A stretch of DNA of 64,000 bases from Fictibacillus fluitans (GTDB taxonomy: Bacteria; Bacillota; Bacilli; Bacillales; Fictibacillaceae). Shown here piece after piece: positions 17,349 to 26,761 of this stretch (position 1 is its first letter; each line of letters begins with the position of its first letter). The notes beneath the pieces were generated by a model that had not been told where the DNA came from, did no database searches, and was given only the letters and a program-made list of their open reading frames with translations. Location of the stretch: assembly GCF_030418125.1 (NCBI RefSeq), contig NZ_JAUHTR010000002.1:1-64000 (forward strand). The letters are read 5' to 3'. Made by a program: the position numbers and the translations under genes.

Positions 17349-17444
17349 TAACAAAAAAACAGATAATTCTGTCGATAATCTTATTATGGTCATAAAAGTT
17401 TGTCAATCCTTCTGGAAAGAATGGGCAGAAAGACCCGGATTCCT

Positions 17445-17999
17445 TTAACTCTCAGGATGAAGCCTTTTATACTCTTTAATGATTTCGTCGTACAGCTCTT
17501 CAACAGGCTGGGAGCTATCAAGCTTAAGAACAGGGCTTTTTGAAATTTTCATTAGATAAGAATGCTGGGCAAATGTGCCTGCATCGCTTTTATTTTTCGC
17601 AGTGTAATAGGTTTTGCACCATTCTAAAAAGTCGTTTGTAAATTCTCCATTTTCATCCTTCCACCAGGGTTTATTTTGGTTTTTCCGTTGGCGCTCTCTA
17701 TCTCGTAACCGCTTCAATCGAATGGTTTCATCCAGTGAAAGGAAAACCAGGAGCTCCCGGTCGCCAAATCCATTGGGATACCATAAATCAATAGAACCCG
17801 AGACCGCATAACTGCTGAAAGTCTCTATGTCTGTCTGATACATTTCAATACGCTTTTCAATCGGGTTGTTTTCGGTAAAGGTATCATCTTTCCATAGGTA
17901 TTGATCTGTATCAATCCACTTTATCTTTTCTTTTTCACTGATGTATTTGGCCAGCGTGCTTTTTCCGGTCCCCGACCCGCCGATGATTTGTATTTTCAC
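17445..17999 (-). CDS. P-loop kinase, adenylate-kinase-like (FlaR/topology-modulation type)
   Basis: About 184 residues. Walker A GGSGTGKST lies at the N-terminus (about 7-15), then DTDQYLW, a form seen in small adenylate-kinase-like proteins annotated as topology modulation proteins. A basic RLRDRERQR segment may be the lid. A GTG start at 17999 is chosen because GAGGTG lies 6 nt upstream; the GTG at 18008 overlaps that ribosome site. Substrate unknown. It is divergent from the ribose operon with a family A array between them. Confidence 0.75.
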   Translation of the reverse strand: MKIQIIGGSGTGKSTLAKYISEKEKIKWIDTDQYLWKDDTFTENNPIEKRIEMYQTDIETFSSYAVSGSIDLWYPNGFGDRELLVFLSLDETIRLKRLRDRERQRKNQNKPWWKDENGEFTNDFLEWCKTYYTAKNKSDAGTFAQHSYLMKISKSPVLKLDSSQPVEELYDEIIKEYKRLHPES

Positions 18000-18077
18000 T
18001 GACGTCACCTCTTGTTTTTTAAATTAATTTTACGAGATAAGAGATGTTAACTCAACCCGGTAAGCCGGCTGTATTTT

Positions 18078-18212
18078 TATGAAAATGACGTGATATGCAA
18101 GTATTTTTTGTCGAAGAGCAAGTAACAATGGTTGCATCGCAAGTATTTGTTGTCGAACCGCAAGTATTCAAGCCCATACCGCAACTAAATCGTGTCGAAC
18201 CGCAAGTAAACG
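18078..18212. repeat. 21-bp-period array, family A, copy 2
   Basis: Leader TATGAAAATGACGTGATAT, then six GCAASTA cores at 18097, 18118, 18139, 18160, 18181 and 18202, every spacing exactly 21 bp. Odd units carry a TTG-TCGAACC-like tail and even units a degenerate tail. The fifth unit (GCAACTAAATCGTGTCGAACC) is shared with copy 3. An open frame of 82 codons runs through it, but variation falls at first, not third, codon positions, which argues for a DNA-level element. Confidence 0.88.
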
Positions 18213-18247
18213 ATATTCACAGCCCCAAATCTAATCATAATTTCTCT

Positions 18248-18276
18248 TTGACTTTTATAAAAAGAATAATTATACT
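18248..18276 (+). promoter_or_regulatory. Sigma-A promoter of the ribose operon
   Basis: TTGACT (18248-18253), 17-bp spacer, TATACT (18271-18276), with an operator starting 3 bp downstream of the -10. Confidence 0.85.
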
Positions 18277-18279
18277 GTG

Positions 18280-18293
18280 TGTAACCGGTTACA
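18280..18293 (+). promoter_or_regulatory. RbsR/CcpA operator 1
   Basis: TGTAACCGGTTACA, a perfect 14-bp palindrome that also fits the cre consensus fully. It overlaps the expected transcription start, so binding would block initiation. Confidence 0.85.
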
Positions 18294-18324
18294 CAAGAGA
18301 AACCGCTTATTTATTTCAACAACA

Positions 18325-18338
18325 TGTAACCGGTTACA
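18325..18338 (+). promoter_or_regulatory. RbsR/CcpA operator 2
   Basis: Second identical TGTAACCGGTTACA, 45 bp from the first (about 4.3 helical turns), in the leader just before rbsR. Two operators allow cooperative binding or roadblock. Confidence 0.85.
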
Positions 18339-18359
18339 CATAATTACGGGGTGTTCAGT

Positions 18360-19361
18360 ATGGCAACCATCAGAGATGTCGCCAAACAAGCGGGTGTTTC
18401 CGTGGCGACGGTATCCAGGGTGCTTAACAGCAATGGATACGTAAACAATGAAACGAAGAAAAAGGTAGACGAAGCGATCCGGCAGTTGAATTACAAGCCG
18501 AATGCGGTTGCCAGGAGCCTTTATAAAAAAACATCAAAAACGATCGGACTCATCGTGCCGGATATTGGGAACCCCTTTTTCCCCGAACTGGCAAGAGCGG
18601 TGGAGGATACGGCTCACAAAAAGGGCTACAACGTGGTCTTTTGCAACACAGACGAAAATGTGGAGAAGGAAGAGCACTATCTCGAGGTTCTGCTGCAAAA
18701 GTATGTGGACGGTGTAATCATTGCCTCCAACACACTGACCGCCCAAAAAGTGAAAGAGTTGAATATACCGGTTGTCAGCATCGACCGTAAGATTACAGCG
18801 GAAATTCCAACGGTGGTCGTAAAAAACAAACAGGGAGCACGCAAAGCGGCAGGCTACCTTAAAGAAATTGGCTGCCAGCGCATCGCCCATATCAGGGGTC
18901 CTCACCATATTGATAACGCAAATGAACGGGTCGACGGCTACCTTGAAGAAGTGGGGAGCGAGCCCTGGTTCAAACAAAGTTATATAACGGATGGTAACTA
19001 TGTGATGAAGACCGCGATTCAGGCAACACTGGAGCTTTTGGAGCGCCACCCCGAGATTGACGGAATTTTCGCGGCGAACGATGTGATGGCAATTGGAGCA
19101 GTAAAGGCCGCATATCAATTGGGAAAAAAGGTGCCTGAGGAGCTGGCCATCATCGGCTTTGACGGCATTTCCATGGCCGAGGCGACGACACCGGAGCTCA
19201 CCACCATTGCACAGCCGATTTACGACATGGGGACAGCCGTTACCGATTTGCTTGTAAAACTCATAGAAAAGAAGCCGGTGGAAAACACCTTCCTTGAACT
19301 GGACGTTGAGCTGATCGAGCGGGAATCCACCAGAAAACAGAAGAACAAGGGAGGTCGATAA
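18360..19361 (+). CDS. rbsR: Ribose operon repressor
   Basis: LacI-family regulator of about 333 residues. The helix-turn-helix is at the N-terminus ([22 protein letters not shown]), followed by a ribose-binding-protein-like effector domain. First gene of rbsRKDACB, so autoregulated through the two palindromes upstream. ATG at 18360 is preferred because GGGGTG lies 6 nt before it; the in-frame GTG at 18351 is part of that ribosome site. Confidence 0.95.
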   Translation: MATIRDVAKQAGVSVATVSRVLNSNGYVNNETKKKVDEAIRQLNYKPNAVARSLYKKTSKTIGLIVPDIGNPFFPELARAVEDTAHKKGYNVVFCNTDENVEKEEHYLEVLLQKYVDGVIIASNTLTAQKVKELNIPVVSIDRKITAEIPTVVVKNKQGARKAAGYLKEIGCQRIAHIRGPHHIDNANERVDGYLEEVGSEPWFKQSYITDGNYVMKTAIQATLELLERHPEIDGIFAANDVMAIGAVKAAYQLGKKVPEELAIIGFDGISMAEATTPELTTIAQPIYDMGTAVTDLLVKLIEKKPVENTFLELDVELIERESTRKQKNKGGR

Positions 19362-19363
19362 AT

Positions 19364-20242
19364 ATGGCACCAAGGATCACGGTAGTAGGCAGCATTAACA
19401 TGGATCTGGTCACTCTTTCAGAAAAAGTGCCGAAAATGGGAGAAACCCTTCTTGGCCAGGAATTCAGGACCATACCTGGAGGCAAGGGAGCCAACCAGGC
19501 GGTGGCAGCGGCTAAGCTTGGAGCCGATGTCCGAATGGTAGGCTGCGTCGGTGATGATGTGTTCGGAACGGAGCTGCTGAATCATCTGAACAAGCAAGGC
19601 GTAGATGTTACTCATGTGGAACAGGTTTCTGGTTCTACGGGAACAGCCACGATCCTTGTTTCAGAGGGAGATAACAGCATTATCGTTGTGTCCGCAGCCA
19701 ACCATAGCGTGACTCCAGAGTTGGTGGAAAAGAAGCGGGAGGCCATTGCCGGAAGTGATTTTCTGCTGGTACAGCTTGAAATACCGCTGGAAAGCGTGCA
19801 GAAGGCGGTAAGCATCGCCAAGGAAAACGGAGTAAAGGTCATCCTGAACCCCGCTCCCATTCAGGAGTTGTCTGAAGAACTACTAGATCAGACGGACTAT
19901 ATCACACCCAATGAACATGAGCTGGAACTGCTGCTTCAGGGCCGTGATTTAGCATCACTTCAGGACAAAATCATTGTAACCAGGGGATCGGAAGGCCTAA
20001 TGTTTTACCAAGACAATGAGGAAGTAAACATCCCTTCTTATAAAATTGAGGTTAAGGACACGACTGGAGCAGGTGATTCGTTTAACGGCGGATTAGCCGT
20101 GGGATTAAGCCAGGGCTTGTCGTTGCAGGAAGCCTGCCAGTACGGAAACGCTATCGCCGCACTTTCCGTCACAAAACTCGGTGCCCAGACCGGCATGCCA
20201 ACAAAAGAGGAAGTCGAGCGGTTTATTGCCGCTAATAAATAA
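19364..20242 (+). CDS. rbsK: Ribokinase
   Basis: PfkB-family sugar kinase of 292 residues that phosphorylates ribose to ribose 5-phosphate. Signature 1 is GGKGANQAVAAAKLG (about 41-55) and signature 2 is DTTGAGDSFNGGLAVG near residues 233-248, with the catalytic base Asp in GAGDSF. Starts 2 bp after rbsR with a GGGAGG ribosome site. Cytoplasmic. Confidence 0.96.
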   Translation: MAPRITVVGSINMDLVTLSEKVPKMGETLLGQEFRTIPGGKGANQAVAAAKLGADVRMVGCVGDDVFGTELLNHLNKQGVDVTHVEQVSGSTGTATILVSEGDNSIIVVSAANHSVTPELVEKKREAIAGSDFLLVQLEIPLESVQKAVSIAKENGVKVILNPAPIQELSEELLDQTDYITPNEHELELLLQGRDLASLQDKIIVTRGSEGLMFYQDNEEVNIPSYKIEVKDTTGAGDSFNGGLAVGLSQGLSLQEACQYGNAIAALSVTKLGAQTGMPTKEEVERFIAANK

Positions 20243-20254
20243 TCATCTTGGTTA

Positions 20255-20297
20255 GTTGATTGAAGTGGAAAGCGAGCCCTTTGGAACGGAAATCAAC
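20255..20297. repeat. Short GTTGATT...AATCAAC interspersed element inside the rbs operon
   Basis: Starts GTTGATTGAAGTGGAA and ends GGAACGGAAATCAAC, with 7-bp terminal inverted repeats. It resembles both ends of the 91-bp element at 44773-44863 with the middle missing. I recognise this end pattern as a common Bacillaceae interspersed repeat (from memory). It lies between rbsK and rbsD. Confidence 0.65.
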
Positions 20298-20331
20298 CCC
20301 CAACAAACAGCACGAAAAAGAGGTGAGGCAA

Positions 20332-20724
20332 TTGAAAAAACACGGAATGCTGAACAGCGAGATTGCGGCTGTTCTTGCACGGCTCGGGCACACAGACACC
20401 ATCGTGATCGCAGACTGCGGGCTGCCGATTCCTGACGGCGTGAAGCGGATCGACATCTCACTGACCATGGGAACGCCAGGCTTTCTGGAAACCTTGAAGG
20501 CTGTCGTGGATGACATGGAGGCAGAAGAAGTTACGCTCGCCGAAGAACTTCAGGAAAACAGCACGTATCTCCAGCAAGTTCTGGACACGGTGCCGGCAGC
20601 CAACCAACTGATGGTGCCACACGAAACGTTCAAGCAGTTAACGAAAAATGCGAAAGCCGTCATCCGTACAGGTGAAACTACACCTTACGCCAACATTATT
20701 TTACATGCGGGGGTGATTTTCTGA
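20332..20724 (+). CDS. rbsD: D-ribose pyranase
   Basis: 130 residues, normal RbsD length. Interconverts beta-pyranose and beta-furanose ribose so ribokinase can use it. N-terminus [22 protein letters not shown] is the family signature with the catalytic His in GHTD. The TTG at 20332 with GAGGTGAGG before it is preferred; a frame extension upstream would run into the interspersed element. The stop overlaps the rbsA ATG by one base. Confidence 0.94.
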   Translation: MKKHGMLNSEIAAVLARLGHTDTIVIADCGLPIPDGVKRIDISLTMGTPGFLETLKAVVDDMEAEEVTLAEELQENSTYLQQVLDTVPAANQLMVPHETFKQLTKNAKAVIRTGETTPYANIILHAGVIF

Positions 20725-22220
20725 TGAATGAAACACCACTTGTTGAGTTAAGCGGAATTTATAAATCGTTTTCAGAGGTACATGTATTAAAAAATGTGAA
20801 TTTTGAAGTGAGGCCCGGAGAAGTTCATGCTCTTATGGGTGAAAACGGTGCCGGCAAATCAACGTTAATGAAAATTATGGCTGGCATCTACCAGAGAGAC
20901 AAGGGAACAGCGGTGGTGAAAGGAAAAGAGGTTCATTTTTCCTCACCGAAGGAAGCGGAAGAAATGGGAATCGGCGTGGTCCATCAGGAGCTGAACATTA
21001 TTCCTTATCTGACCGTCACCGAAAATCTGTTTCTCGGAAAAGAACTGACCTACGGCAAAAGCGGCATTTTACGGACGGGGGCCATGCGGAAGCAGGCAAG
21101 AAAGGCACTGGAGGCATTGGGAGTGAATATCGATCCCGATGCGGTCGCCGGCGAGCTGTCCGTCGGGCAGCAGCAGATGGTTGAAATTGCAAAAGTGCTC
21201 GAGACCAATTCAGACTGCATCATTATGGACGAGCCGACTGCCGCACTCACCGATAGGGAAATCGAAGCCCTTTTTGAGGTCATAGAAAAACTGAGAAATC
21301 AGGGCGTGGGCATTGTGTACATTTCTCACCGCATGGAAGAAATCTTCCGGATTTGTGACCGGATCTCTGTGCTGCGAGACGGCAATTTTGTCGGGACAAA
21401 AACAGTCAGTGAAACGAACTTCGATGAAATTGTTTCGATGATGGTCGGCCGTGAGCTTGGTGAACGGTTCCCGGAACGGCAGGCCACGGTCGGACCGGAG
21501 CGGCTCAGGGTGGAAAACCTGTCGCGAAACGAGCACTTCAACGACATTCATTTTGATGTCAAACAGGGAGAAATCCTTGGCGTCGCCGGATTGATGGGAG
21601 CGGGCCGGACGGAAATCATGGAAGCCCTTTTCGGATACAAGAAAAAGGACCGCGGGACCATTTATCTCGACGGGCAGCGCTTGAACATTTCCAAACCAGC
21701 GGATGCGATTGCCGCAGGACTGGCCTTTGTCACGGAGGACCGCAAAGACAAGGGGCTTGTGACCGGGATGACCGTCCGGGAAAACTTCACGCTCACCAAT
21801 TTGAAAGCGGTCTCAAAAAATGGAATTCTTTCTGCGAAATCGGAACAGGAAGAAACAGACCGGCTGATCAAAAGGCTTCACGTGAAAACATCAGGGCGGG
21901 AACAAACCGTCAAGTCACTGAGCGGAGGAAATCAGCAAAAAATTGTCATCGGCAAATGGATTAATAATCAGCCGAAGGTGCTCATTCTCGATGAGCCGAC
22001 GCGCGGAGTCGACGTTGGCGCCAAGAAGGAAATCTATCAAATCATGAATGAACTGACCGAACAGGGAGTATCGATCATCATGGTATCATCCGAGCTTCCC
22101 GAAATCCTTGGCATGAGTGACCGGATTCTTGTCATTCATGAAGGGAAGATCGCCAAAATCTTAATGCGTGAGGATGCCGATCAGGAGAAAATCATGCATG
22201 CTGCAACAGGAGGGATGTAA
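20724..22220 (+). CDS. rbsA: Ribose ABC transporter ATP-binding protein
   Basis: 498 residues with two ABC domains. The N-terminal half has Walker [10 protein letters not shown], signature LSVGQQQM and Walker [11 protein letters not shown]. The C-terminal half has a degenerate P-loop (GLMGAGRTE), signature LSGGNQQK and Walker [11 protein letters not shown], the usual RbsA asymmetry. Energises ribose import with RbsC and RbsB. Confidence 0.96.
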   Translation: MNETPLVELSGIYKSFSEVHVLKNVNFEVRPGEVHALMGENGAGKSTLMKIMAGIYQRDKGTAVVKGKEVHFSSPKEAEEMGIGVVHQELNIIPYLTVTENLFLGKELTYGKSGILRTGAMRKQARKALEALGVNIDPDAVAGELSVGQQQMVEIAKVLETNSDCIIMDEPTAALTDREIEALFEVIEKLRNQGVGIVYISHRMEEIFRICDRISVLRDGNFVGTKTVSETNFDEIVSMMVGRELGERFPERQATVGPERLRVENLSRNEHFNDIHFDVKQGEILGVAGLMGAGRTEIMEALFGYKKKDRGTIYLDGQRLNISKPADAIAAGLAFVTEDRKDKGLVTGMTVRENFTLTNLKAVSKNGILSAKSEQEETDRLIKRLHVKTSGREQTVKSLSGGNQQKIVIGKWINNQPKVLILDEPTRGVDVGAKKEIYQIMNELTEQGVSIIMVSSELPEILGMSDRILVIHEGKIAKILMREDADQEKIMHAATGGM

Positions 22221-22222
22221 GA

Positions 22223-23167
22223 ATGTCTGCATCAACAAGAAAAATCAGCATTTTTCAGAAACTGGGTCCGCTTATCGGATTGGCTATTATCTTAATCGTT
22301 CTATCGATCTTAAGTCCGCAGTTTTTCACATTGGCGAACATTTTAAACGTGCTGCGGCAGGTGTCCATTAATGCGTTGATTGCATTTGGACTCACCTTTG
22401 TCATCCTGACGGGAGGCATTGACCTGTCCGTCGGGTCGATGCTCGCACTGTCCGGAGCCATAACGGCCGGACTGATGGCGGGAGGCACCGATCCGGTACT
22501 CGCCATGCTTGCCGGATTGGCGGCAGGAGCCGTCATGGGTGCCATCAATGGTTTGATCATCACGAAGGGAAAAGTGGCGCCGTTTATCGCAACCCTTGCC
22601 ACCATGACCGTATTTCGCGGACTGACCCTTGTGTATACCGACGGAAAACCGATCACAGGTCTGTCTGATAACATGAGCTTTGTGCTGATGGGGCGGGGTT
22701 ACTTCGCAGGGATCCCGATTCCGGTCATCTGGATGCTGGTTTCCTTCGCCGTTCTTTGGTTCCTTTTGAAAAAGACGACCTTTGGCAGAAGAACGTACGC
22801 CATCGGAGGGAACGAGGAGGCTTCACTGCTGTCGGGGATTAAAGTTGACCGCATCAAGGTGATGATCTACTCGCTCACCGGTTTGCTTTCAGCCTTTGCA
22901 GGAATCATCCTCACATCCCGGCTGAATTCCGCACAACCTACAGCGGGTACCGCATATGAACTCGATGCGATCGCAGCGGTTGTGCTTGGCGGAACGAGCC
23001 TGTCCGGAGGCCGGGGATGGATTTTCGGAACGCTGGTCGGTGCCCTTATCATCGGTGTGCTGAACAACGGGCTTAATCTGTTAAACGTTTCATCCTTCTA
23101 TCAGCAGGTTGTAAAAGGCGGAGTCATCCTTCTCGCCGTGCTGATCGACCGCAAGAAAGCCGCTTAA
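22223..23167 (+). CDS. rbsC: Ribose ABC transporter permease
   Basis: 314 residues, mostly hydrophobic, with the family motifs GGIDLSVGSMLALSGA and GGTSLSGGRG. Membrane channel of the ribose importer. Starts 2 bp after rbsA with a GGAGGG ribosome site. Confidence 0.95.
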   Translation: MSASTRKISIFQKLGPLIGLAIILIVLSILSPQFFTLANILNVLRQVSINALIAFGLTFVILTGGIDLSVGSMLALSGAITAGLMAGGTDPVLAMLAGLAAGAVMGAINGLIITKGKVAPFIATLATMTVFRGLTLVYTDGKPITGLSDNMSFVLMGRGYFAGIPIPVIWMLVSFAVLWFLLKKTTFGRRTYAIGGNEEASLLSGIKVDRIKVMIYSLTGLLSAFAGIILTSRLNSAQPTAGTAYELDAIAAVVLGGTSLSGGRGWIFGTLVGALIIGVLNNGLNLLNVSSFYQQVVKGGVILLAVLIDRKKAA

Positions 23168-23197
23168 TTTTTAGTCAAAATAAGGAGGAATACTTTT

Positions 23198-24127
23198 ATG
23201 AAAACCATGGTTAAAAGTTTTGTTCTATTGCTGGTAGGGGCTTTGCTCTTGACTGCCTGTTCGACAAAAGCACCAGGATCTGATAGTGACAGCAAGAAAA
23301 AAGGCAAAGGTGATCTAAAAATTGGTCTTTCCATTTCCACGCTTAACAACCCGTTCTTCGTTACGTTAAAAGAAGGCGCCCAGAAGGAAGCGAAAAAAGC
23401 AGGCGTGCAGCTTAAGTCAGTGGATGCACAGGACGATTCGGCAAAACAGGCCAATGACATTGAGGATTTGGTTCAGCAGGGTGTGGACGTGCTTCTTGTG
23501 AACCCGACGGACTCTGCAGCCATTTCCGCAGCGATTGAGTCTGCAAACAGCGCCGGCATTCCGGTCATTACGGTGGACCGCAGTGCGGAAGGCGGAAAAG
23601 TAGTCTCCCATATCGCTTCAGATAACGTGGAAGGCGGTAAAATGGCAGGCGAATATATCGCCAAGGAATTGAAAGGCAAAGGAAATGTAGTTGAGCTTGA
23701 AGGGATTTCCGGATCTTCTGCCGCACGTGAGCGTGGAGAAGGTTTCCACAAAGCGGTTGATAAAGAAAAGGGAATCAAAATTACAGCGAAGCAAACCGCA
23801 AGCTTTGACCGTGCCAAAGGCTTGAATGTTATGGAAAACATCCTTCAAGGCAACAAGAACGTGGATGCCGTATTCGCGCACAACGATGAAATGGCGCTTG
23901 GCGCACTTCAGGCACTGGAAGCTGCTGGCTTAAAAGATGTTATTGTCGTCGGATTTGATGCAACCGATGATGCGCAAAAAGCGATCAAAGACGGTAAAAT
24001 GGCCGCAACCGTTGCCCAAAAGCCAGACATGATCGGTTCAGAGGCCGTACAAACCGCTGTAAAAGTGAGCAAGAAAGAAAAAGTAGAGAAGTTTGTGCCG
24101 GTTGATCTGGATTTGATTACAAAATAA
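23198..24127 (+). CDS. rbsB: Ribose-binding lipoprotein
   Basis: 309 residues. Lipoprotein signal with lipobox LTAC (Cys about 21), then a periplasmic-binding fold beginning KIGLSISTLNNPFF. Ribose-contact region includes DRSAEGGKVVSHIASDN and a GFDATD motif late in the protein. Strong AAGGAGG site. Last gene of the operon; a family A array and then the operon terminator follow. Confidence 0.95.
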   Translation: MKTMVKSFVLLLVGALLLTACSTKAPGSDSDSKKKGKGDLKIGLSISTLNNPFFVTLKEGAQKEAKKAGVQLKSVDAQDDSAKQANDIEDLVQQGVDVLLVNPTDSAAISAAIESANSAGIPVITVDRSAEGGKVVSHIASDNVEGGKMAGEYIAKELKGKGNVVELEGISGSSAARERGEGFHKAVDKEKGIKITAKQTASFDRAKGLNVMENILQGNKNVDAVFAHNDEMALGALQALEAAGLKDVIVVGFDATDDAQKAIKDGKMAATVAQKPDMIGSEAVQTAVKVSKKEKVEKFVPVDLDLITK

Positions 24128-24139
24128 TCATGCCGGGGT

Positions 24140-24271
24140 TATGAAAATGACGTGATATGCAAGTATTCTTTGTCGAACCGCAAGTAAGTCTTGTCGAAGC
24201 GCAACTAAAAGTTACGGAACCGCAAGTATCGTCAAGAGTACCGCAACTAAATCGTGTCGAACCGCAACTAA
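24140..24271. repeat. 21-bp-period array, family A, copy 3 (in the rbs 3' UTR)
   Basis: Leader ATGAAAATGACGTGATAT and six GCAASTA cores at 24159, 24180, 24201, 24222, 24243 and 24264, all exactly 21 bp apart. The fifth unit is identical to that of copy 2. It lies between the rbsB stop and the rbs terminator, so it should be transcribed as part of the rbs mRNA. Confidence 0.88.
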
Positions 24272-24280
24272 TCATTCAGC

Positions 24281-24317
24281 AGGACCCTTTGAAGATTTTC
24301 TTCAAGGGTCCTTTTTG
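24281..24317 (+). terminator. Terminator of the rbs operon
   Basis: AGGACCCTTTGAA / TTCAAGGGTCCT stem with a 7-8-nt loop followed by TTTTT. Confidence 0.88.
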
Positions 24318-24681
24318 TATTTTAGGAAATAAAATGCTCAAATAGTGAAACTTTCCAATTAGTTGCACGTCTAATATAGTGAGTACACAACTTTTATCAC
24401 GGAAATTAACTAGGGCGAATTGCTACAATAAATGTATTATTTATGTAAAAATTCCTGTTATACCAGGGAAGCACGACTTTAGTTACCGAAATAAACATAG
24501 ACTATTTAACTATAAAACTAAAAACACAGGTTATTACGTCCTATTTACTGGAATTGTGTAATTATTTATACTTATGTGGGATTAAAACCCATAATTGTAA
24601 TTCGTTAATAATGATTTTACATATGCATGAGAAAGAAGGAAACGGTCTACTCAAATAAATGAGGAAAGTGTGATTTTCTGA
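24318..24681. other. AT-rich leader region before asnB
   Basis: 364 bp without a convincing gene. A 60-codon open frame (24379-24561) has no ribosome site. I see no T-box or other riboswitch hallmarks. The promoter of the asparagine synthetase gene should lie here, but I cannot assign a sigma factor with confidence. Confidence 0.4.
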
Positions 24682-26592
24682 ATGTGCGGCTTTATCAGTG
24701 TCTTAAGCAATTCCCCAATGAACAGTATCGATCAAAACATTGAGCAGTTTAAAGATATGACCAAGATCATCTGGCACCGGGGTCCGGATGATGCAGGTTA
24801 TTATTTTGATGATCATGTGCTCTTTGGCTTCAGAAGGCTGAGCATCATTGATATTGAAAGCGGAAAACAGCCAATCGGTTACGAAGATGACCGGTATTGG
24901 ATGATTTTTAATGGTGAAATCTACAACTTCATTGAAATAAGAGAGGAATTGCAGGAACTGGGCTATACATTTCAAACAGAATCAGATTCCGAAGTGATTG
25001 TTGCGCTATACAGCTATAAGCGTGAAGCGGCACTGGACGATCTCAGGGGCATGTTCAGCTTTGTCATCTGGGACAAGAAGGAAGAAGAGCTCTTCGGTGC
25101 GAGAGACCACTTTGGCATCAAACCCTTCTTTTATCTGGAAGACCGTGACCTTCTATATTGCGCGTCGGAAAAAAAGAGCATCCTTCTGGCGGCCGATGGC
25201 GGAGAGCTCGACAGGGAAAGTGTGCAGCACTATCTTACCTATCAATTCGTACCCGAGCCTCATACGCTGTCAGAAAAGATTAAACGCCTGGAGCCCGGCC
25301 ATTATTTCAAGAAAAAAATCGGCCAGAAGCTGCAGATCAAATCGTATTGGAAGCCGAAGTTCACGCCAAGAATCCAGGAGCTCGGTGCAGCAATCCAAGA
25401 CATCCGCCATGTATTGAGGGATTCGGTCAGCCTGCATATGAGAAGTGATGTTCCGGTGGGAGCATTTTTATCGGGTGGGATTGATTCATCAAGCATTGTC
25501 GCTCTCGCAAAAGAGCATCACGATGCCCTGAAAACCTTCACGGTTGGATTTGAACGCGAAGGGTTCAGTGAAATTGATATCGCCAAAAAAACCGCTTCAG
25601 AACTAAATGTTGAAAACATCCACTACGTCATTCAGCCGGAGGAGTTTCTTAAGGAACTCCCCAAAATCATCTGGCACATGGACGAGCCGGTCGCCGATCC
25701 CGCAGCTGTTCCGCTCTACTTTTTAGCGAGAGAAGCGAGAAAGCATGTGACCGTCGTATTGTCAGGGGAAGGCGCGGATGAACTGTTTGGTGGATACACC
25801 ATCTACAATGAACCCCATTCACTGAGGCATTTCCGGTATCTGCCTTCACCGCTTCGCAGAGCGCTGCCAAAAATCGCCAATGTTCTTCCCGAGGCGATGA
25901 AAGGCAAAAGCTTTTTAGAGCGGGGCGCCATGAACATTGAAGACCGGTATATCGGCAACGCAAAAATCTTTTTGGAAGAGGAAAAGGCAAGGCTTCTCAC
26001 GAGCTATAACGAGAAATGGCCGTTCCAAAAAGTGACGCAGCCTCTTTATCAGAAGGCGCAGTATTATGATGACGTTCATAAAATGCAGTACATCGATATG
26101 CATACATGGCTGCGGGGGGACATTTTGGTGAAGGCCGATAAAATGACGATGGCCCACTCCCTTGAGCTCCGTGTTCCTTTCCTGGATAAAGAAGTGTTCA
26201 AGGTGGCATCCCGGCTGCACCCGTCTCAAACCATTGCGGAAAAAACAACAAAGTATGCACTGCGCAAAGCGATGGAAGGTACGGTGCCGAATTCGGTGCT
26301 CTATAATCGAAAACTGGGCTTTCCGGTGCCTATCCGGCACTGGCTGAGAAACGAGTGGGTAAGCTGGGCGGCGGAACTGATTGAAGAGAGTGAAACCGGT
26401 TATTTGTTTGATAAAAACGTCGTGTTTCAAATGTTGAAGGATCATAAAGAAGGCCGGCGCGACAACAGCCGCAAGCTTTGGACCGTACTGACTTTCATGA
26501 TATGGCACCAAGTGTTTGTGGAGAACAAGTATTCGTTCGGATCCGAGGCGCTGGAGAGAAAAGAAGCAATGGTGCCTGTCTTTAATAGCTAG
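24682..26592 (+). CDS. asnB: Asparagine synthetase (glutamine-hydrolysing)
   Basis: 636 residues. Cys2 of the class II glutaminase domain is directly after the start Met (MCGFISVL), confirming the start. RGPDDAGYY and NGEIYNF are glutaminase motifs. The synthetase domain has the PP-loop SGGIDSSSIVALAKEH (about 265-280). Converts aspartate and glutamine to asparagine and glutamate with ATP. Resembles the AsnO/AsnB group; B. subtilis AsnO is sporulation-linked, but the class here is not settled. Ribosome site is weak (GAGG 17 nt upstream). Monocistronic. Confidence 0.93.
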   Translation: MCGFISVLSNSPMNSIDQNIEQFKDMTKIIWHRGPDDAGYYFDDHVLFGFRRLSIIDIESGKQPIGYEDDRYWMIFNGEIYNFIEIREELQELGYTFQTESDSEVIVALYSYKREAALDDLRGMFSFVIWDKKEEELFGARDHFGIKPFFYLEDRDLLYCASEKKSILLAADGGELDRESVQHYLTYQFVPEPHTLSEKIKRLEPGHYFKKKIGQKLQIKSYWKPKFTPRIQELGAAIQDIRHVLRDSVSLHMRSDVPVGAFLSGGIDSSSIVALAKEHHDALKTFTVGFEREGFSEIDIAKKTASELNVENIHYVIQPEEFLKELPKIIWHMDEPVADPAAVPLYFLAREARKHVTVVLSGEGADELFGGYTIYNEPHSLRHFRYLPSPLRRALPKIANVLPEAMKGKSFLERGAMNIEDRYIGNAKIFLEEEKARLLTSYNEKWPFQKVTQPLYQKAQYYDDVHKMQYIDMHTWLRGDILVKADKMTMAHSLELRVPFLDKEVFKVASRLHPSQTIAEKTTKYALRKAMEGTVPNSVLYNRKLGFPVPIRHWLRNEWVSWAAELIEESETGYLFDKNVVFQMLKDHKEGRRDNSRKLWTVLTFMIWHQVFVENKYSFGSEALERKEAMVPVFNS

Positions 26593-26599
26593 TTTAAAA

Positions 26600-26632
26600 A
26601 GGGAGCAGTCTGTGGGCTGCTCTTTTTTTTTG
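26600..26632 (+). terminator. Terminator of asnB
   Basis: GAGCAG / CTGCTC stem with an 8-nt loop and a run of nine T. Confidence 0.8.
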
Positions 26633-26641
26633 TTTCTTTAA

Positions 26642-26675
26642 TTTCAAAAATGAAATTAAGATTTCAAAAATGAAA
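26642..26675. promoter_or_regulatory. Tandem palindromes, candidate sigma-54 activator sites
   Basis: Two identical 14-bp near-perfect palindromes, TTTCAAAAATGAAA, at 26642-26655 and 26662-26675, centres 20 bp apart. They lie about 90-120 bp upstream of the -24 box, the typical place for an upstream activating sequence. The obvious candidate to bind is the sigma-54 activator at 31186 (inference). Confidence 0.65.
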
Positions 26676-26761
26676 GACCAGCTCGATCTAAAATAAATAA
26701 GAAAATTCTAAAAAGACAATCAAGTAAGCGCTTTAGTCGGATTTCCTCCCTTTTTGCCGGG

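Noticed and set aside
18095-18343. 82-codon open frame across family A copy 2 (and 62 codons across copy 3 from 24157)
   Set aside because: No ribosome site, frame explained by the 21-bp period, and variation is not at synonymous positions.
18097-24271. Family A arrays as CRISPR
   Set aside because: Core of 7 bp with 14-bp gaps, degenerate units and no cas genes; CRISPR repeats and spacers are far longer.
26721-26736. AGTAAGCGCTTTAG before the pxp operon as a cre site
   Set aside because: Three mismatches to the consensus; the AAGCGCTT core alone is weak evidence.
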